A stretch of 64,000 nt of DNA from Branchinecta lynchi (taxonomy: Eukaryota; Arthropoda; Branchiopoda; Anostraca; Branchinectidae), in NCBI GenBank assembly GCA_023053575.1, contig JAKZAP010000005.1:1364001-1428000 (forward strand). Reading direction: 5' to 3'. How positions within the stretch are numbered: the stretch's first letter is position 1; each line of letters begins with the position of its first letter. The translations under genes were made by a program, and so were the position numbers. The notes beneath the pieces are model-generated. The model made no database searches and was not told the DNA's origin. It saw only the letters and a program-made list of their open reading frames with translations. Of the stretch, positions 11,766 through 22,474 are shown one piece after another.

Positions 11766-12195
11766 CGAGAATTTTAGGGCAAGATAATTAATAACAAACA
11801 CAAATACAAACAAGAGAATTCAGGACCACAGACATACAACGAAAGAAAAAAAAAGCTTGCGGCAATGGTCTACTCTTCCTCCAATCACAAACGTAAAACT
11901 TTTTGTGTGAAATAATAATGATAATACAAAATTTGGGAAGTTTTATTTGCTTGGGAATGGCTAGACGCACAGTGATCCGAGTACTTTCTCTAGATTTGTC
12001 TCCGGTTTCGTTTCTATTTCGTATTTCAGGACAGAAATCTTTGTGTAGGAAATAATAGTAATGCACAATTTGGGAAGGCTCATCTGTGTTTTGGAATTGC
12101 TAGCCGTCATTCCAGGGCTTTCCCAGGATTCGTTCTGTCATGTTTAATTTTTTTTTTTTTTTCTGTTTTCGTTATTTACCATAGTAGTCAAGGCT

Positions 12196-12214
12196 TACGT
12201 TAGGTTAGGTTAGG
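12196..12214 (+). repeat. Short TTAGG run
   Basis: GTTAGGTTAGGTTAGG at the edge of an A+T-rich stretch with ATTCTTTATTTTACAC. Three units only. TTAGG is the common arthropod telomere unit, but here it may simply be a retrotransposon tail. Confidence 0.5.
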
Positions 12215-12478
12215 CTATTCTTTATTTTACACAAAATCACAGTAAACAACTTGTAATAAAAAACATAAAAACTAAACGATACATCTTCAAGTAAACCAGT
12301 CACCCGAGAACCCGGGCGTCCAGGTTGTCCTAGGGGAGGATAAATAATTTTGCTTACCTACTTACGTTGCAAAATGGTCTTAGGGGATTGGATTTTTTTT
12401 TTCAGAGCATCCATCAGGCTGGATCAAAGTAAGCGCTATCTAGACCGCTTCTTTTGACCTGACAAAATCTTCTTTCAG

Positions 12479-12595
12479 GAGTCATTTGCCAACCATCCGA
12501 GTTCAGATGCCAAAACAATGTCCAGTGTGTTTCCGAAACGGCGCGCTGTAACGGAAGATTCGAGTGTAACGATCAATCGGACGAAACCAATTGTC
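12479..12595 (+). CDS. HSPG2: Perlecan exon: LDLa module 4
   Basis: A complete LDLa module, CQPSEFRC to CNDQSDETNC, with six cysteines. The residue after the fourth cysteine is Asn (CNGRFEC) where the sister modules have Asp; this position contributes to the calcium site in the family, so affinity may differ slightly. Acceptor TTCTTTCAG, donor C|GTAAGT, phase 1 to 1, 117 nt. The 4.3 kb intron upstream holds a palindromic element, a G/C-rich inverted-repeat element, a hAT derivative and a MITE. Confidence 0.92.
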
Positions 12596-13262
12596 GTAAG
12601 TAAACAAAATAAATAAGGAATGTCGATGCTTTGTTTTATTCAGCTGAGCTATCGCGCATTTTTTCTTACCGTATCTGTGTTATTTTTATTTTTCCTGTGT
12701 TACCGATCACGGACTTGGTAAGATTGTATCGCTTGTAGACAGGGTGTTAGGGAGCGAACTTTACCTTTGGGTGTGGAGCGCATGTTGTCGCTGCGAAGGG
12801 GATATCTGACACTATAGATCTCCTTGAAGTCAGAGTGTCTGTGAGAGCTAAAGTCACTTCCAGTCTAGTAATTGTCAGCTAACTTTTATGAACGAGCGGA
12901 GAGGGAGGGCTGATGTTTTTAATGGCGTGTCAAGTGCATTCCCATTAGCTCAGAGAGAGGATCTTCTATCCTTAATTAACATGTTGGTCTGATCGAATCG
13001 AAGTTTAATTGGAAAGGAGAGAGCCATTAGTTTGTGTTGCTTGAAAGGCGTCGTAAGCAAAAGTTAAAATTCCAAACTTCATTTAGTTGATACGTTATCC
13101 TAATTTTTCCCGACAATCTGTCAGGCGAAATCACATCAGCTTTCCGGGTTGTGGATGGGCTTCGTAGCGTAATATTGTACTGGCGGAAGGGGTTACAGGT
13201 TAAGGCATAAAATACGGGCTGTCGGCGAAACGTCCCCACGACTCAACGTCCTGTCGCTTCGA

Positions 13263-14755
13263 AACAAGACCAAAGGTTTCGATGGGATCAAAAAAAAAAA
13301 AAAAATTTGATTCGCACAGTTAAATATTTTTATTTTTAAAATTTAGAAACCAATCAAGGCTTGCAGAGGGGTTGAAACACCTTCGAAACTTTAAAAAATA
13401 ATCGGTTTTTATACATTTTCAAAACACAGTAATTGGTAGATCTGAGAAAACCAAGTTCAAGTATGGATTCAGCATGTGTGTTTACGCCTACAAGTCATAT
13501 GTACTTTGACGTAACCGATCGAAACTTCCTGCCTTTCTTCTGCAAATTTTCCGGTTTCGTCGGAATTCTGGAACTACTTTCTGGAACTAATTCTGGAACT
13601 ACTCCGGCGAAAAAATAAAGCTCAGAAACCAATTCATCGTATCTCCTTACCCTATACCGAACATCTCATCAACTTCATATAAAATTTAACTTATAATACA
13701 TTTTTCCTTTTCTGTCGGATTCCGGGTGAGCTATATGTCCGGGTAAAAAAGGATTATCATGTATGGATTTAGCGTCTCTTCTTACCCCTAAATTGAACGT
13801 CTAATCCACTACAAATACAACTTTTGCTTTTAACAAAATTAAAATTTAACAACTCTCGAAAGGAATGAGATATTTTGATGAAACTTGGTGTGAGGATCCT
13901 TTGGGTCAAGGGAAAGATTGAGGTCGTAGATGGGCTCTGTATTCCTAAATTTATGGGTGGGGTAGGTGGTTCAGATTAAGGGACAAACAAAATATTTTTA
14001 AACAGCTAGTGAGATAGTCGGTTAAGGGGTAAGAAGACGTGCTGAACACGATTATGAAAATCATTTTCTCACCTGATAAGTAGTTCGCACGGAAACCGGA
14101 AAGTATTTTAGAATTTCATTTGAAGTTGAGTAGATGTTCGATTTAGGGGTAAGAAATCATGCTGAACACTGATGTGAAAATCAGTTACGACCCAGACAAG
14201 TAGTTTGCCCGGATTCCGGCCAAAATCAGAAAACTTGTTAAAAGCAAAAGTTGTAGTTGTAGTTGATTAGATGTCCGGTTTAGGGGTAAGAAGAGATGAT
14301 GAATCCATACATGACAATCAATTTTTACTCGGACAAATAGTTCGCCCGGAATCCGGCTGAAACCGGGAATTTGTTATAAGTTAAGTTTTTATTTGAAGTT
14401 GATTAGATGTTGGATATAGGAGTAATGTGATATGCTGAATTCGTTTTTGAGCTTTATTTTCTCGCCGGACAAGTAGTTCCGGAATCCTGCCGAAACCAGA
14501 AAAATGGCAGAAGTAAGGCAGGAAGTTTCCATCTGTCAACATAGATATGAGTTATAGGGGTAAACACACAGGCTGAATCCATATCTGGATTTGGTTTTCT
14601 CAGACAATTAGCTATTTGGCCTTAATTTGTTTCTAAATTTTAATAGTAAACATATTCAAGGAGTCTTGCGAAGACAGGACCTTGCAAAGACAAGACCCAA
14701 TTGTCTGGATCAAATATTGAACTTTTGGGATCTCATCGAAATCTTTGGTCTTATT
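13263..14755. mobile_element. Family E element with internal repeats, full copy
   Basis: A 1.49 kb element with inverted ends AACAAGACCAAAGGTTTC and its near complement, then GATGGGATC. The interior repeats a paragraph several times: GGGGTAAG, GCTGAATCC, TTTTCTCGCCGGACAAGTAG, GAATCCGG. No open frame is credible. The terminal repeats suggest a DNA transposon carrying a diverged tandem array. Confidence 0.75.
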
Positions 14756-14820
14756 ATTCTGGTCTTAGCGTTCTGTTTTACCTTTTTATGACCTTCCGCT
14801 TTTTCCTCTTTTGCTTTAAG

Positions 14821-14937
14821 CTTGGACAAGTTGCAAAGCAGGCGAATTTCGCTGTGAAAATGGACCATGCATTTCTGAAAGTCAGAGATGTGACGGGAAA
14901 ACTGACTGTCCTGAGTCGAGTGATGAACTCGACTGCC
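14821..14937 (+). CDS. HSPG2: Perlecan exon: LDLa module 5
   Basis: A complete LDLa module, CKAGEFRC to [10 protein letters not shown], with six cysteines. The acceptor at 14819-14820 is used because it gives phase 1; the AG at 14829-14830 would put the exon out of phase. Donor C|GTAAGT. The acceptor's pyrimidine tract starts only about 65 bp after the end of a 1.5 kb transposable element (13263-14755). Confidence 0.92.
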
Positions 14938-15127
14938 GTAAGTGATGTGTTGAAGTAGTGGCAGAGTAATCAGCAGTTTCTTCGTAGTGTACTTAGTTTT
15001 TATCTTGTTCTCTATCCTGTTAAGCGAGTGGTATACAAAAGCTAGTTCTGTTATGCGGTCAATTTTAACCTTGTTTTCCTTTACCAAATGACCATTAATG
15101 CACCCTTTATCCTTGATCTACCCTACT

Positions 15128-15504
15128 ACCAATAACAAATAAGCAACAGAACCTCCGTCTCCCTCTCTCTGTAATACGACCATGTGGAGTCGAAGAGACT
15201 CCCAATAGCCTGCCCTATTCAAACGAGCGCAGGGTAGACTCGTTACCTCCACAAACAGCCATATCGCAGTAAAGCCCAAGAGAATAAATTTTTAAATTAA
15301 AGCCGCTTGGTTGTCTACCGCTGTGATGTCACATAAGACGTGCTGCAGAGCACGTCAGCACGCCTGCTGTGCTTTTTCCTCTGGTATGTGCAGCGGCGAA
15401 GAGGGAAATAGACGGGAATGAACTAAAAGCCCAGCAAGTACCTCTAGCTCAGCTCAGCTAAGTTGTGTCCCGGTATGCTCTGTGGCTTATTTGTTCTTGC
15501 TACT
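15128..15504 (+). repeat. Family L repeat
   Basis: About 375 bp matching 28721-29114. Shared blocks are AACCTCCGTCTCCCT, CTCTGTAAT, CGTCAGCACGCCT and ACCTCTAGCTCAGC. It has a palindromic GCTGCAGAGCACGTCAGCA centre. Type unknown. Confidence 0.75.
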
Positions 15505-16406
15505 GCTGAATCTACCCTGTATGACTTGGAACAATGAGTGAGAGTATGCGCTCTTCAAGAAAATTAACGTTACAAATTAACGTCGCGTTACAAAATTAAA
15601 CTGAAAAAATAACGATCTGGGCTTGTGCGTGAAAGTACTTCCGTACATTGTGATGGTGTGGCTGGAGAGATAAAGGTGGCCGCAATCAAACGGTTCCGGT
15701 GGCGCGTCGAGGTGGCTGTACCTTATTAGCAGGCAGACATAACACTCCGCTAGTATTGCGAATACACGGTCAGGATTTCCCGTCCAGATTTCTTGTGTTT
15801 TCATCATCAAGTAAAAAAATCTCAACTTTTCCATAATGGAGAGATGAATGGTGCCGAAAATTCGTGCAGGAATTCCAGACTGGGAGCGTCCGACACTGAT
15901 TGTGTGTTCAAGGCATAATAGCGCGTCGTAGAAAATCGAGTGGTCCGCACCTAACGTCTTGTTTTGGTCCGAACATCCATTCCACAGGCTGGGCGATTTC
16001 CGTGATCTTGTACCAGGCTTTTCATTAATAATATTCCGTCAGAGGACATGTCTTGTCTATAACACTAACAAACCCACTTCCGCAATCACTCGATCCATTT
16101 CTAAATCCAGAGACCCCAATTTCGTACGGTACACTCTAACCCCTTTAACAAAGGTTCGTTGGATTTTTTTACGTGCCGTGTTTTGCTACCTTCGATGGTA
16201 TTCACCCTATCGACGGTCGTCTGCGAGAAGTTTTTCCATCAGAAAAACCGGTTATTTAAATTTTTCCACTACAGTCGAAGGATATCAAAAAATGCTTAAA
16301 ACAGCCGAAGCCGTGGATAATTCGTTGAAAGCAGAGTCTAGCTTTAAAGTATTCAATTATTTTAAAATACTGGAAGTTGAAGAGTAAATAGTGTGAGAGG
16401 TCCTTT
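15505..16406. other. Intron sequence, no clear feature
   Basis: The frame at 15959-16387 is open for 142 codons but shows no domain and an unusual mix of residues. It may be remnant transposon sequence. Nothing else is supported. Confidence 0.4.
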
Positions 16407-16840
16407 AAAGGACACCTGAACAATGAACCATACTTGAACACACCATGGAGAATGCATTTACAGACATGGCCACGGAGAGCATTCTTCTCCTGAGCGTGAC
16501 TTTTTCAAAATAGGGATGTTGTTTTCTGGAGGTTTTGCACATGCAGACTCCAAGACAAAAAGCGCAATTCATTCAAATCTTGTACAGCGCTGGAAGGATC
16601 GTATTGGAATTTCTTCTAGATATAAGTTTGGGCTTAAGTGGTTAAAAATATTCCAGAAGAAGGGTTGATTGGAGACATTTGTTCATTTCTAAAATTGTAT
16701 GGTTCTGAAATAAGGACAGATGCAAAATGTAGCAAAAATCATAGCTTGGAAACACTGTTTCGTATTTGGATTGGGTTTTCTGCAAGCAAAGTCATACAGA
16801 TAGGGATTGTACTTGGTACTCCTCTTTCAGGTTTCCTTTA
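16407..16840 (+). mobile_element. Family C MITE, empty-site copy
   Basis: About 434 bp with inverted ends AAAGGACACCTGAAC and TTTCAGGTTTCCTTT. No coding capacity. It matches 60284-61033 except for the 305 bp insertion there. Confidence 0.8.
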
Positions 16841-17246
16841 ATAGCCGAGTGAATGCCTTGCTATTTTGGCTTTCCCTAGAATTTCAATACCTTACACTAA
16901 ACGCGATGTTCCAGAGGTTTATGATTTTTCCCTTCTCGCACTTGGTTTACATGTCAGTATCTATTTGCACTTCGAAAGCCCAAGGGACATTACTCAGCAC
17001 CAAAACAAACGAACCGAAAGGTATAGTTAACCAAAAAGGGGCAGATATGTAAATAGGGGCCTGCCTCCCTTACTTTCCTTTGCTTGATTCCTTGTGCAGT
17101 ATTCTTCGTTTCAGTTCATTTTAATTTTATCCTTCACCAAACAAAAGAACAAATATAACGCCCCTAAGAAGGGTACGAGTGCAGAACTTTCACCCAGAAG
17201 ATAGCTTAATACATAATTCTTGTCTTGACCGTTTCTTTTCTTTCTA

Positions 17247-17351
17247 ACGGAAATTAAGTGTCTTTTTCTGTGTGATTATCTTTCTTATTTTCATTTGCTC
17301 CACTTTTTTAAAATGGCGGGTTATAAATAAATTACTTACTTACTTACTTAG
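17247..17351 (+). mobile_element. LINE 3' tail fragment
   Basis: About 105 bp matching the 3' UTR of the LINE at 28395-28510, including the GGCGGGTTATAAATAAATTA end and a TTAC run. It is the extreme 3' end of a heavily 5'-truncated copy, lying 47 bp before the first Ig exon. Confidence 0.85.
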
Positions 17352-17398
17352 TGTCAACTTTGCCATGCGTCGAATCCTTAACCGTCGTCCTTTTTCAG

Positions 17399-17458
17399 CT
17401 GCTCCTGCCGACGGCCTGAACCTGAAGACTTATCCCTCAGACCAGACGATTAAGCAAG
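17399..17458 (+). CDS. HSPG2: Perlecan exon: start of first Ig domain
   Basis: A 60 nt exon, phase 1 to 1, encoding the linker and first strand of the first Ig domain (APADGLNLKTYPSDQTIKQ). It follows CCTTTTTCAG and ends before GTAAGT. The split Gly codon joins to RevVFQC on the next exon. A truncated LINE tail with a TTAC run ends 47 bp upstream. Small exons of this kind are easily skipped, and phase would allow it, though the Ig fold would then lose its first strand. Confidence 0.85.
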
Positions 17459-18696
17459 GTAAGTCGAACTTTAAAGGTTTTCTTCTTGAACACAGTCTAA
17501 TACAGATATAGAGACGCTAGGAAGGTATTTTGTTTTATATTGTGCATGATATTGTTGATACAGATTGAAGCACCGAAAAGGTGTGTGCCTTTTGAATATA
17601 GTTGGCTTCTTAGTATTTGTTGGGCTAGTTAAGAAAATGCATTACTTGCAGTGCTTATTCGCTCATCTTCCTTAGTGCAATGATCTAACCTTATCGACGA
17701 AACCTTGAATTTTGGACGATCTGTCCCATCTGTTCTGGGGATATTTGACTGATTTTGGCTCTGCCAATTTTAGCCTACAGTTCTTTGGTCTACTACAGCA
17801 CGCGTACTTTCTTATCAATTATCTTGAATAACAGTTTCACGTCACAGTCACAGTCGGGTTTGACATTGCATGCTGCCCTCCATGACGTCGCAGATTTAGA
17901 GCGACCATGATGGGCGCGGAAATAGAATTTACTCAGCTAAGCTCACTTTCATTACTATCACATCGTCTTTTTTCAAATCCTCCCACAGTTAGTCTATGTA
18001 ACTCCCTTTTTTTCACTATTTACCAAGCGACTCAGGGGTTGATCCACCCCGACGTCGCCCTACGAGTCGATTTAAGCAAATGATGCCTCTGACGCCTACT
18101 CTATCCTTCATCGCTCTCTACCTTATTCATAATGACAAGCCCAACCCAACACTAAACAAAAGAGAGATCTCGAGCCTCGGGCTCGGACGGAGATAGTCCG
18201 AGGTTGTAACCTACAACTTTAGTTTTAATTTATCTGCTTCTCCAGAAACTTCCCCACCTGCATGTCCAATACTGTAAAGATGGGTCTGTCATATTTTGAA
18301 ATTGCATGATGATTATAAAGGAGTACACATTTAAGGATATTAATAAAGAAACATATGATTCAATGCTGCATTTCCATTAACAAATTGTCTCCAGGGCATT
18401 GACTTCCCACTCCTTTGAAAGTGTGATTGTGTCAGCTCTCCTATTCTGCTAGTCTAGCGGATTACTCTTCTGTTTAAGATGGCTTAACTGATTTCTTTCT
18501 TTTCGATGCTGCTCTGCAGGTCGGATTGGTAAGTACTGGAAAAGCTTTTGGCTTCCCATTCCACGCATGGAAGAACTCTTTGCTGGTAGTGCTTCCCGTG
18601 CTCGTTTCGTCCTCATCCAAGTCTAAACTAACCAGTTTTGTTGATTTCAGCTTTTAACAAACCGTTCGTCAAGCTGTCATCGGGACTCCGACGAGA

Positions 18697-18960
18697 TAGG
18701 AATCGACAAAAAAGAGGCACGGCACGGCACGACATACTGTAGGAGGCATGAATACTAACAAGTAGCAGGAAATCTAGAAGGGCCCTTTCTGGCTTCAGAG
18801 TTTGAGGCGGGAACAGTGTTCTAGCATGCCATCTCTTAGGCTCTGGAGTTACGAACTCTCACTTACTTATCTACTTCTACTACTTGCTAATCTCTTATTA
18901 TTACTCGTGCCTTTTGTGCCATGCCATGCCGTGCCGTGCCTCTTTTTAGTCGATCCCATT
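18697..18960. repeat. Inverted repeat with GGCACGGCA arms
   Basis: GACAAAAAAGAGGCACGGCA at the left is mirrored by TGCCGTGCCTCTTTTTAGTC at the right, about 220 bp apart. Probably an uncharacterised MITE. The interior has no frame of note. Confidence 0.6.
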
Positions 18961-19195
18961 GAGAAAGCGGAATGTGCGACGCTGAACAGAGCTGTCTTGC
19001 TGAACGGGACTAAAACTTTTTCGCAAACATTTACCGGGCGTTGAACTTTTAGTCTAGCGCCAACTTTTCCAAACCGCGATTGCTATAAGAAACTATAAGA
19101 TTTTTTCCTTGAACTCCTTATATACGACAGAATCGCTTGAATGTTCATAACACAATTGGAAAACGGGCTTTTTTTTGTCCGGTGTTGTTTTCCAG

Positions 19196-19300
19196 AAGAC
19201 AACGAAACCATCTTGGATAGTAGGGTCTTTGAAGACCCTGCGGACAATCCACTCCCAGCACACGTTCAGTTAAACTTTACTATCATCTTGACAACATCGG
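19196..19300 (+). CDS. Possible extra or alternative exon
   Basis: A 105 nt open stretch after a good acceptor (CCGGTGTTGTTTTCCAG), phase 1 to 1, reading EDNETILDSRVFEDPADN then PLPAHVQLNFTIIL and ending TTSG before GTTAGA. It would insert 35 residues inside the first Ig domain, between Gln-Gly and the REVVFQC strand, which is structurally awkward. No domain is recognised. The donor is poor. It may be chance, a relic, or a rare alternative exon. Confidence 0.15.
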
Positions 19301-19981
19301 GTTAGATGAAGAGTTTACTCAAGAGAGTTGGGGTTCTGCCATCCCAAGATTACGTCATTTTTTTTTCAGAACAAGTTCAAGCAACTGTTAGCCTTGAAAA
19401 ACAAGAAAATCAATTAACCTTTGTTTTTCTTTCCCCTACCCCAAAACCAGGTGAAATTTGAATGCATCCGACCCTACGACGAAACGTAACGTTTTTAAGC
19501 TGCCTATCGCATGGTTCATGTCGTCCATGGCAGCGTCATATTTTTGCTCGAATCTCGAAACTGCAGCGGTGTGAACTAGGGGTAGTGGTCCAGGTGTGAT
19601 TGGATAAAATTGATGTCTTTGTTAATAAAGTTTGCATCAGTGAAAACAGTATACACGTTCTGCCTCGCACCTCATTAAGTTCTTCAACAGAGGACTACAT
19701 TTTCTAATTGGGATGACGTTTAATGTGTGTTTCCTGGTAATTTGAAAAGATATTTTTCTTGAAAAATAATGAGCGAATGGTTCATATTCCTTCCAAGACG
19801 AAATGACTTCAATAAAAAAAATTACCCATGAACATATTTAAAAAATCAAAGCTTTGCAGTTTTAAACTAAAACAGAAAAAATACCTTGCAATTATCAAGT
19901 AGATCTGTTCCCTCGTCACAAGACGTGTGATTTGTGGCGTCAGATTTAGTTCGTTCTTCAGTTTATTTTTTAAATTTCTAG

Positions 19982-20115
19982 GAAGGGAGGTCGTGTTCCA
20001 GTGTCGTGACGAAGGTCCAGTCAGAGCCCCGGTTCGTTGGTTAAGAGGATCTGGACTACCGCTGCCACTCGGCTCCAGGGATTCGAATGGAAGACTGGAG
20101 ATTCCAAATGTTCAG
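19982..20115 (+). CDS. HSPG2: Perlecan exon: first Ig domain, middle
   Basis: Carries the first Ig cysteine (VVFQCRD) and the core tryptophan (VRWLRGSG), ending LEIPNVQ at CAG|GTATTT. Phase 1 in, phase 0 out, 134 nt. The fold is the C2/I-type Ig common in extracellular matrix proteins. A Gly-Ser-Gly follows the tryptophan, but no acidic cluster marks it as a glycosaminoglycan site. Confidence 0.9.
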
Positions 20116-20302
20116 GTATTTCAGATCAGTTTTGCCAGGCGACAAATAAGATCCTCTCATGTGGAAGTTTCCCATCAGTACGATAAATGATCCTACTCAG
20201 GCGTGGTCAGTTCTGATGACGGATTCAGCTTTTCCTGGAAGGCCATAGGAAGTTGTACCGCAGAATGGGGAGGGGGGGTCATATTGATGCGGAAGTGTTG
20301 AC

Positions 20303-20625
20303 TAATAAAGCCGCTTTCAGATTGACGCGTCGTTGTGATGCTTTGCGTATGCGTTTATCTTGCGTTGCGTATAGGTTGCGTAGTGTATCTTTCACACCTG
20401 CGCGGAAGCTTTCACGCTGGATGCTCTTTTTCATTTTCATTTCTTTATTTCTTCGGCCGAATTCTCGTTTCTTTCACCATTAGTAAGTTTTTCTTCATCA
20501 TTAGTAGGTTTTCTTAAAAACTTCCATTTTCCACTGAAAAATCTGATACAACGCGTCGAGGCATCCCAAGAACAGAACTTGGTTCTGTTCTTGCGTTGCG
20601 TTTTATTTGTTTGCGTAAGCTCTGC
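20303..20625 (+). mobile_element. Family K inverted-repeat element
   Basis: Contains AAAGCCGCTTTCAGATTGAC at its left side and a central hairpin AGAACAGAACTTGGTTCTG. Reverse complement homologue of parts of 38917-39314. The right terminus is unclear. Confidence 0.65.
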
Positions 20626-21179
20626 GTTGGGCTTAGATAAAGATACAATGACTTATTGTTATCCTTCTTTGTTATCCCGACCCCCCCCCCCCCCTTAGTG
20701 TTCCCAAAGCTAGCTGGCAGGCCCTTGCCCCTTATGCACTGTAATTATGCACTTATGCACTGTAAAAGTTCGTGTTTCGGCCATAGTATCGGGGTAGTAG
20801 TCAAGAGGTCGTGCGTTTGATTCCTACTCCCGGCACACAAACCTTTTGCTTTTTTTTTCTACTAACTCAAAAGTCGAATTCTCGGAAACTGCCCGGAAAC
20901 TGCAATGGTCGTAACGAGAATTTTTCTTACGCTCAATATCGATTCAGGGTACATTCTTGATATGTCAGCTAGCTCCCCGAGTCAAGTTTGAGTCAAGTTT
21001 TCTGTTCCTTTAAGTTATTAAGTCTGCATTTACTCTCACCATTCAACGCATATCTGTACATTGATTCGCGCAACGCGCAACCAATACAATGGAAAGGAAC
21101 TGTGGCGCGGACTTTCAAAGTAAATTTCGATCCTTTAAGTAAGCCACAGGCTGGGCTCGGGATCATTCTCTCCGACGAG

Positions 21180-21452
21180 CGGGCAGAGCAAAATAGCACT
21201 AGGGAGTAGCGACAAGACTTGACAAAATTGACACACACTCGAATAGCAGCGATACTACCACCACTAGCGATAGAGAACGTCCATACTGAAACTCGTTCAG
21301 TCGTTCACCAACGCTGGCTCCGATAATTTCGTATTAGAAAAAATGCTTCAGCCTCCATTGTTTCCTTGGTGTCTGCAGACCGCACCTTTGCGATACTAGA
21401 AATTTCTGAGCCCGCAAGTTTGTCTCGCTTTAAATGCCACAAGCGTAGTTGG
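21180..21452 (-). repeat. Family S repeat, copy 1
   Basis: Reverse complement of 24912-25180. Shared blocks are ACTAGGGAGTAGCGACAAGA, GATAGAGAACGTC and CACAAGCGTAGTT. It provides the uninterrupted version of the site into which an element inserted at 49.4 kb. Confidence 0.75.
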
Positions 21453-22090
21453 CGGCGCTACGAGTATGGCCCCCTTTTGCAAAGCATGGAAAGCATACGT
21501 CTTGGCGCCACTTCCTAGTTTATTTTGCTCTGCGAGTGGGAGTGGGAAGTCGTCACGTGGGAGCCAAGACCGTCAGTGACAAAGAGCTCTTGAGTTCAAG
21601 GTAGGGCAGTAGTTGTCCAGTAACAGGGAAAGCGGGTCAAGAATCCGTTTGCCCGTGAAAGCGCGAGCTTGTAGCTAGACACCAGCCGTGACAGTCGCTT
21701 CCACTGAGTATTTTTGGGTTCCCTGATTACTCCAAAGATAATACAGAAAGTGGGATAAATCCTTCGGCGTTCAATAATATTTTTTGCTTTTATCTATCTT
21801 TCGTGATTATTAGTTCCGCGAGAGAGAGAGATCGGTATATTTAGAAAGTATCGTAGCATAGCTAAATTCAGTTTCTTACAAATAATAAATAACAAACTGA
21901 AGTAAAAAAGGGCACACACGAGTTTCCGTAACTATTTGTCCGGACCTCGGGGGCTGTAGTTTATTTTTGCAGGATTCGACTGTTTGACAGGGGCTGTTTC
22001 CGGTAACAGTCAACTGTGCTCGTCTAAACAAGTATAGAGTTTTGCGTTTGTGCTTTGGTATAGTTTTAATGTTCCCTAAACCCTTTGCAG

Positions 22091-22184
22091 TTGGAAAGCA
22101 GTGGCACCTACATTTGTGAAGCTGTAGGCTACCCCGCATCGGTTCCTGGATCACGAGTCTCTGTTTACCTGAGAGTAGAACCAT
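22091..22184 (+). CDS. HSPG2: Perlecan exon: first Ig domain, end
   Basis: Completes the first Ig domain with the second cysteine in the usual G-x-Y-x-C setting (SSGTYICEAVG) and the last strand (VSVYLRVEP). Starts after CCCTTTGCAG in phase 0, ends T|GTAAGT in phase 1, 94 nt. Joined to 19982-20115 it gives a normal Ig spacing of about 48 residues between cysteines. Confidence 0.9.
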
Positions 22185-22404
22185 GTAAGTATTATGTTTT
22201 TATTTTTTTGAACAAGGAGCGGGATCACAACTGCGTCGATCTGTTCTATCATCCCATTGCCCTTTGTTATCTAACAATATTACGTTCTGAGCACTTGAAC
22301 CGTAGCGCTGGAACTAAGAGTATGCGATGGAAACATAATTCCTTAGTGCCCTACAAAATTGCAAGGCATTGCAGTTCGGTAAAACGCCAGAAACTTATAA
22401 TAAT

Positions 22405-22435
22405 AATACAAAGCAAGAGAAAAGGCTTTCGCCTC
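22405..22435 (+). repeat. 31 bp D repeat, copy 1
   Basis: Exact 31 bp sequence beginning AATACAAAGCAAGAGAAAAG and ending in the small hairpin AGGC-TTTC-GCCT plus C. Also present at about 45100 and 51535. Here it precedes a family E element by about 40 bp. Confidence 0.6.
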
Positions 22436-22474
22436 ATATCCTCGGCATAAGGGACTTATGAACAACTTGTTGTG

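Noticed and set aside
15959..16387. 142-codon plus-strand frame as a hypothetical gene
   Set aside because: No motif, no promoter or splice context, and a length that chance allows in intronic sequence.
17335..17351. TTAC run as a simple microsatellite
   Set aside because: It follows sequence shared with the LINE 3' UTR, so it is that element's tail.
20770..20850. tRNA-like B box (GTTTGATTCC) near 20.8 kb
   Set aside because: No matching acceptor, D or anticodon arms could be drawn.
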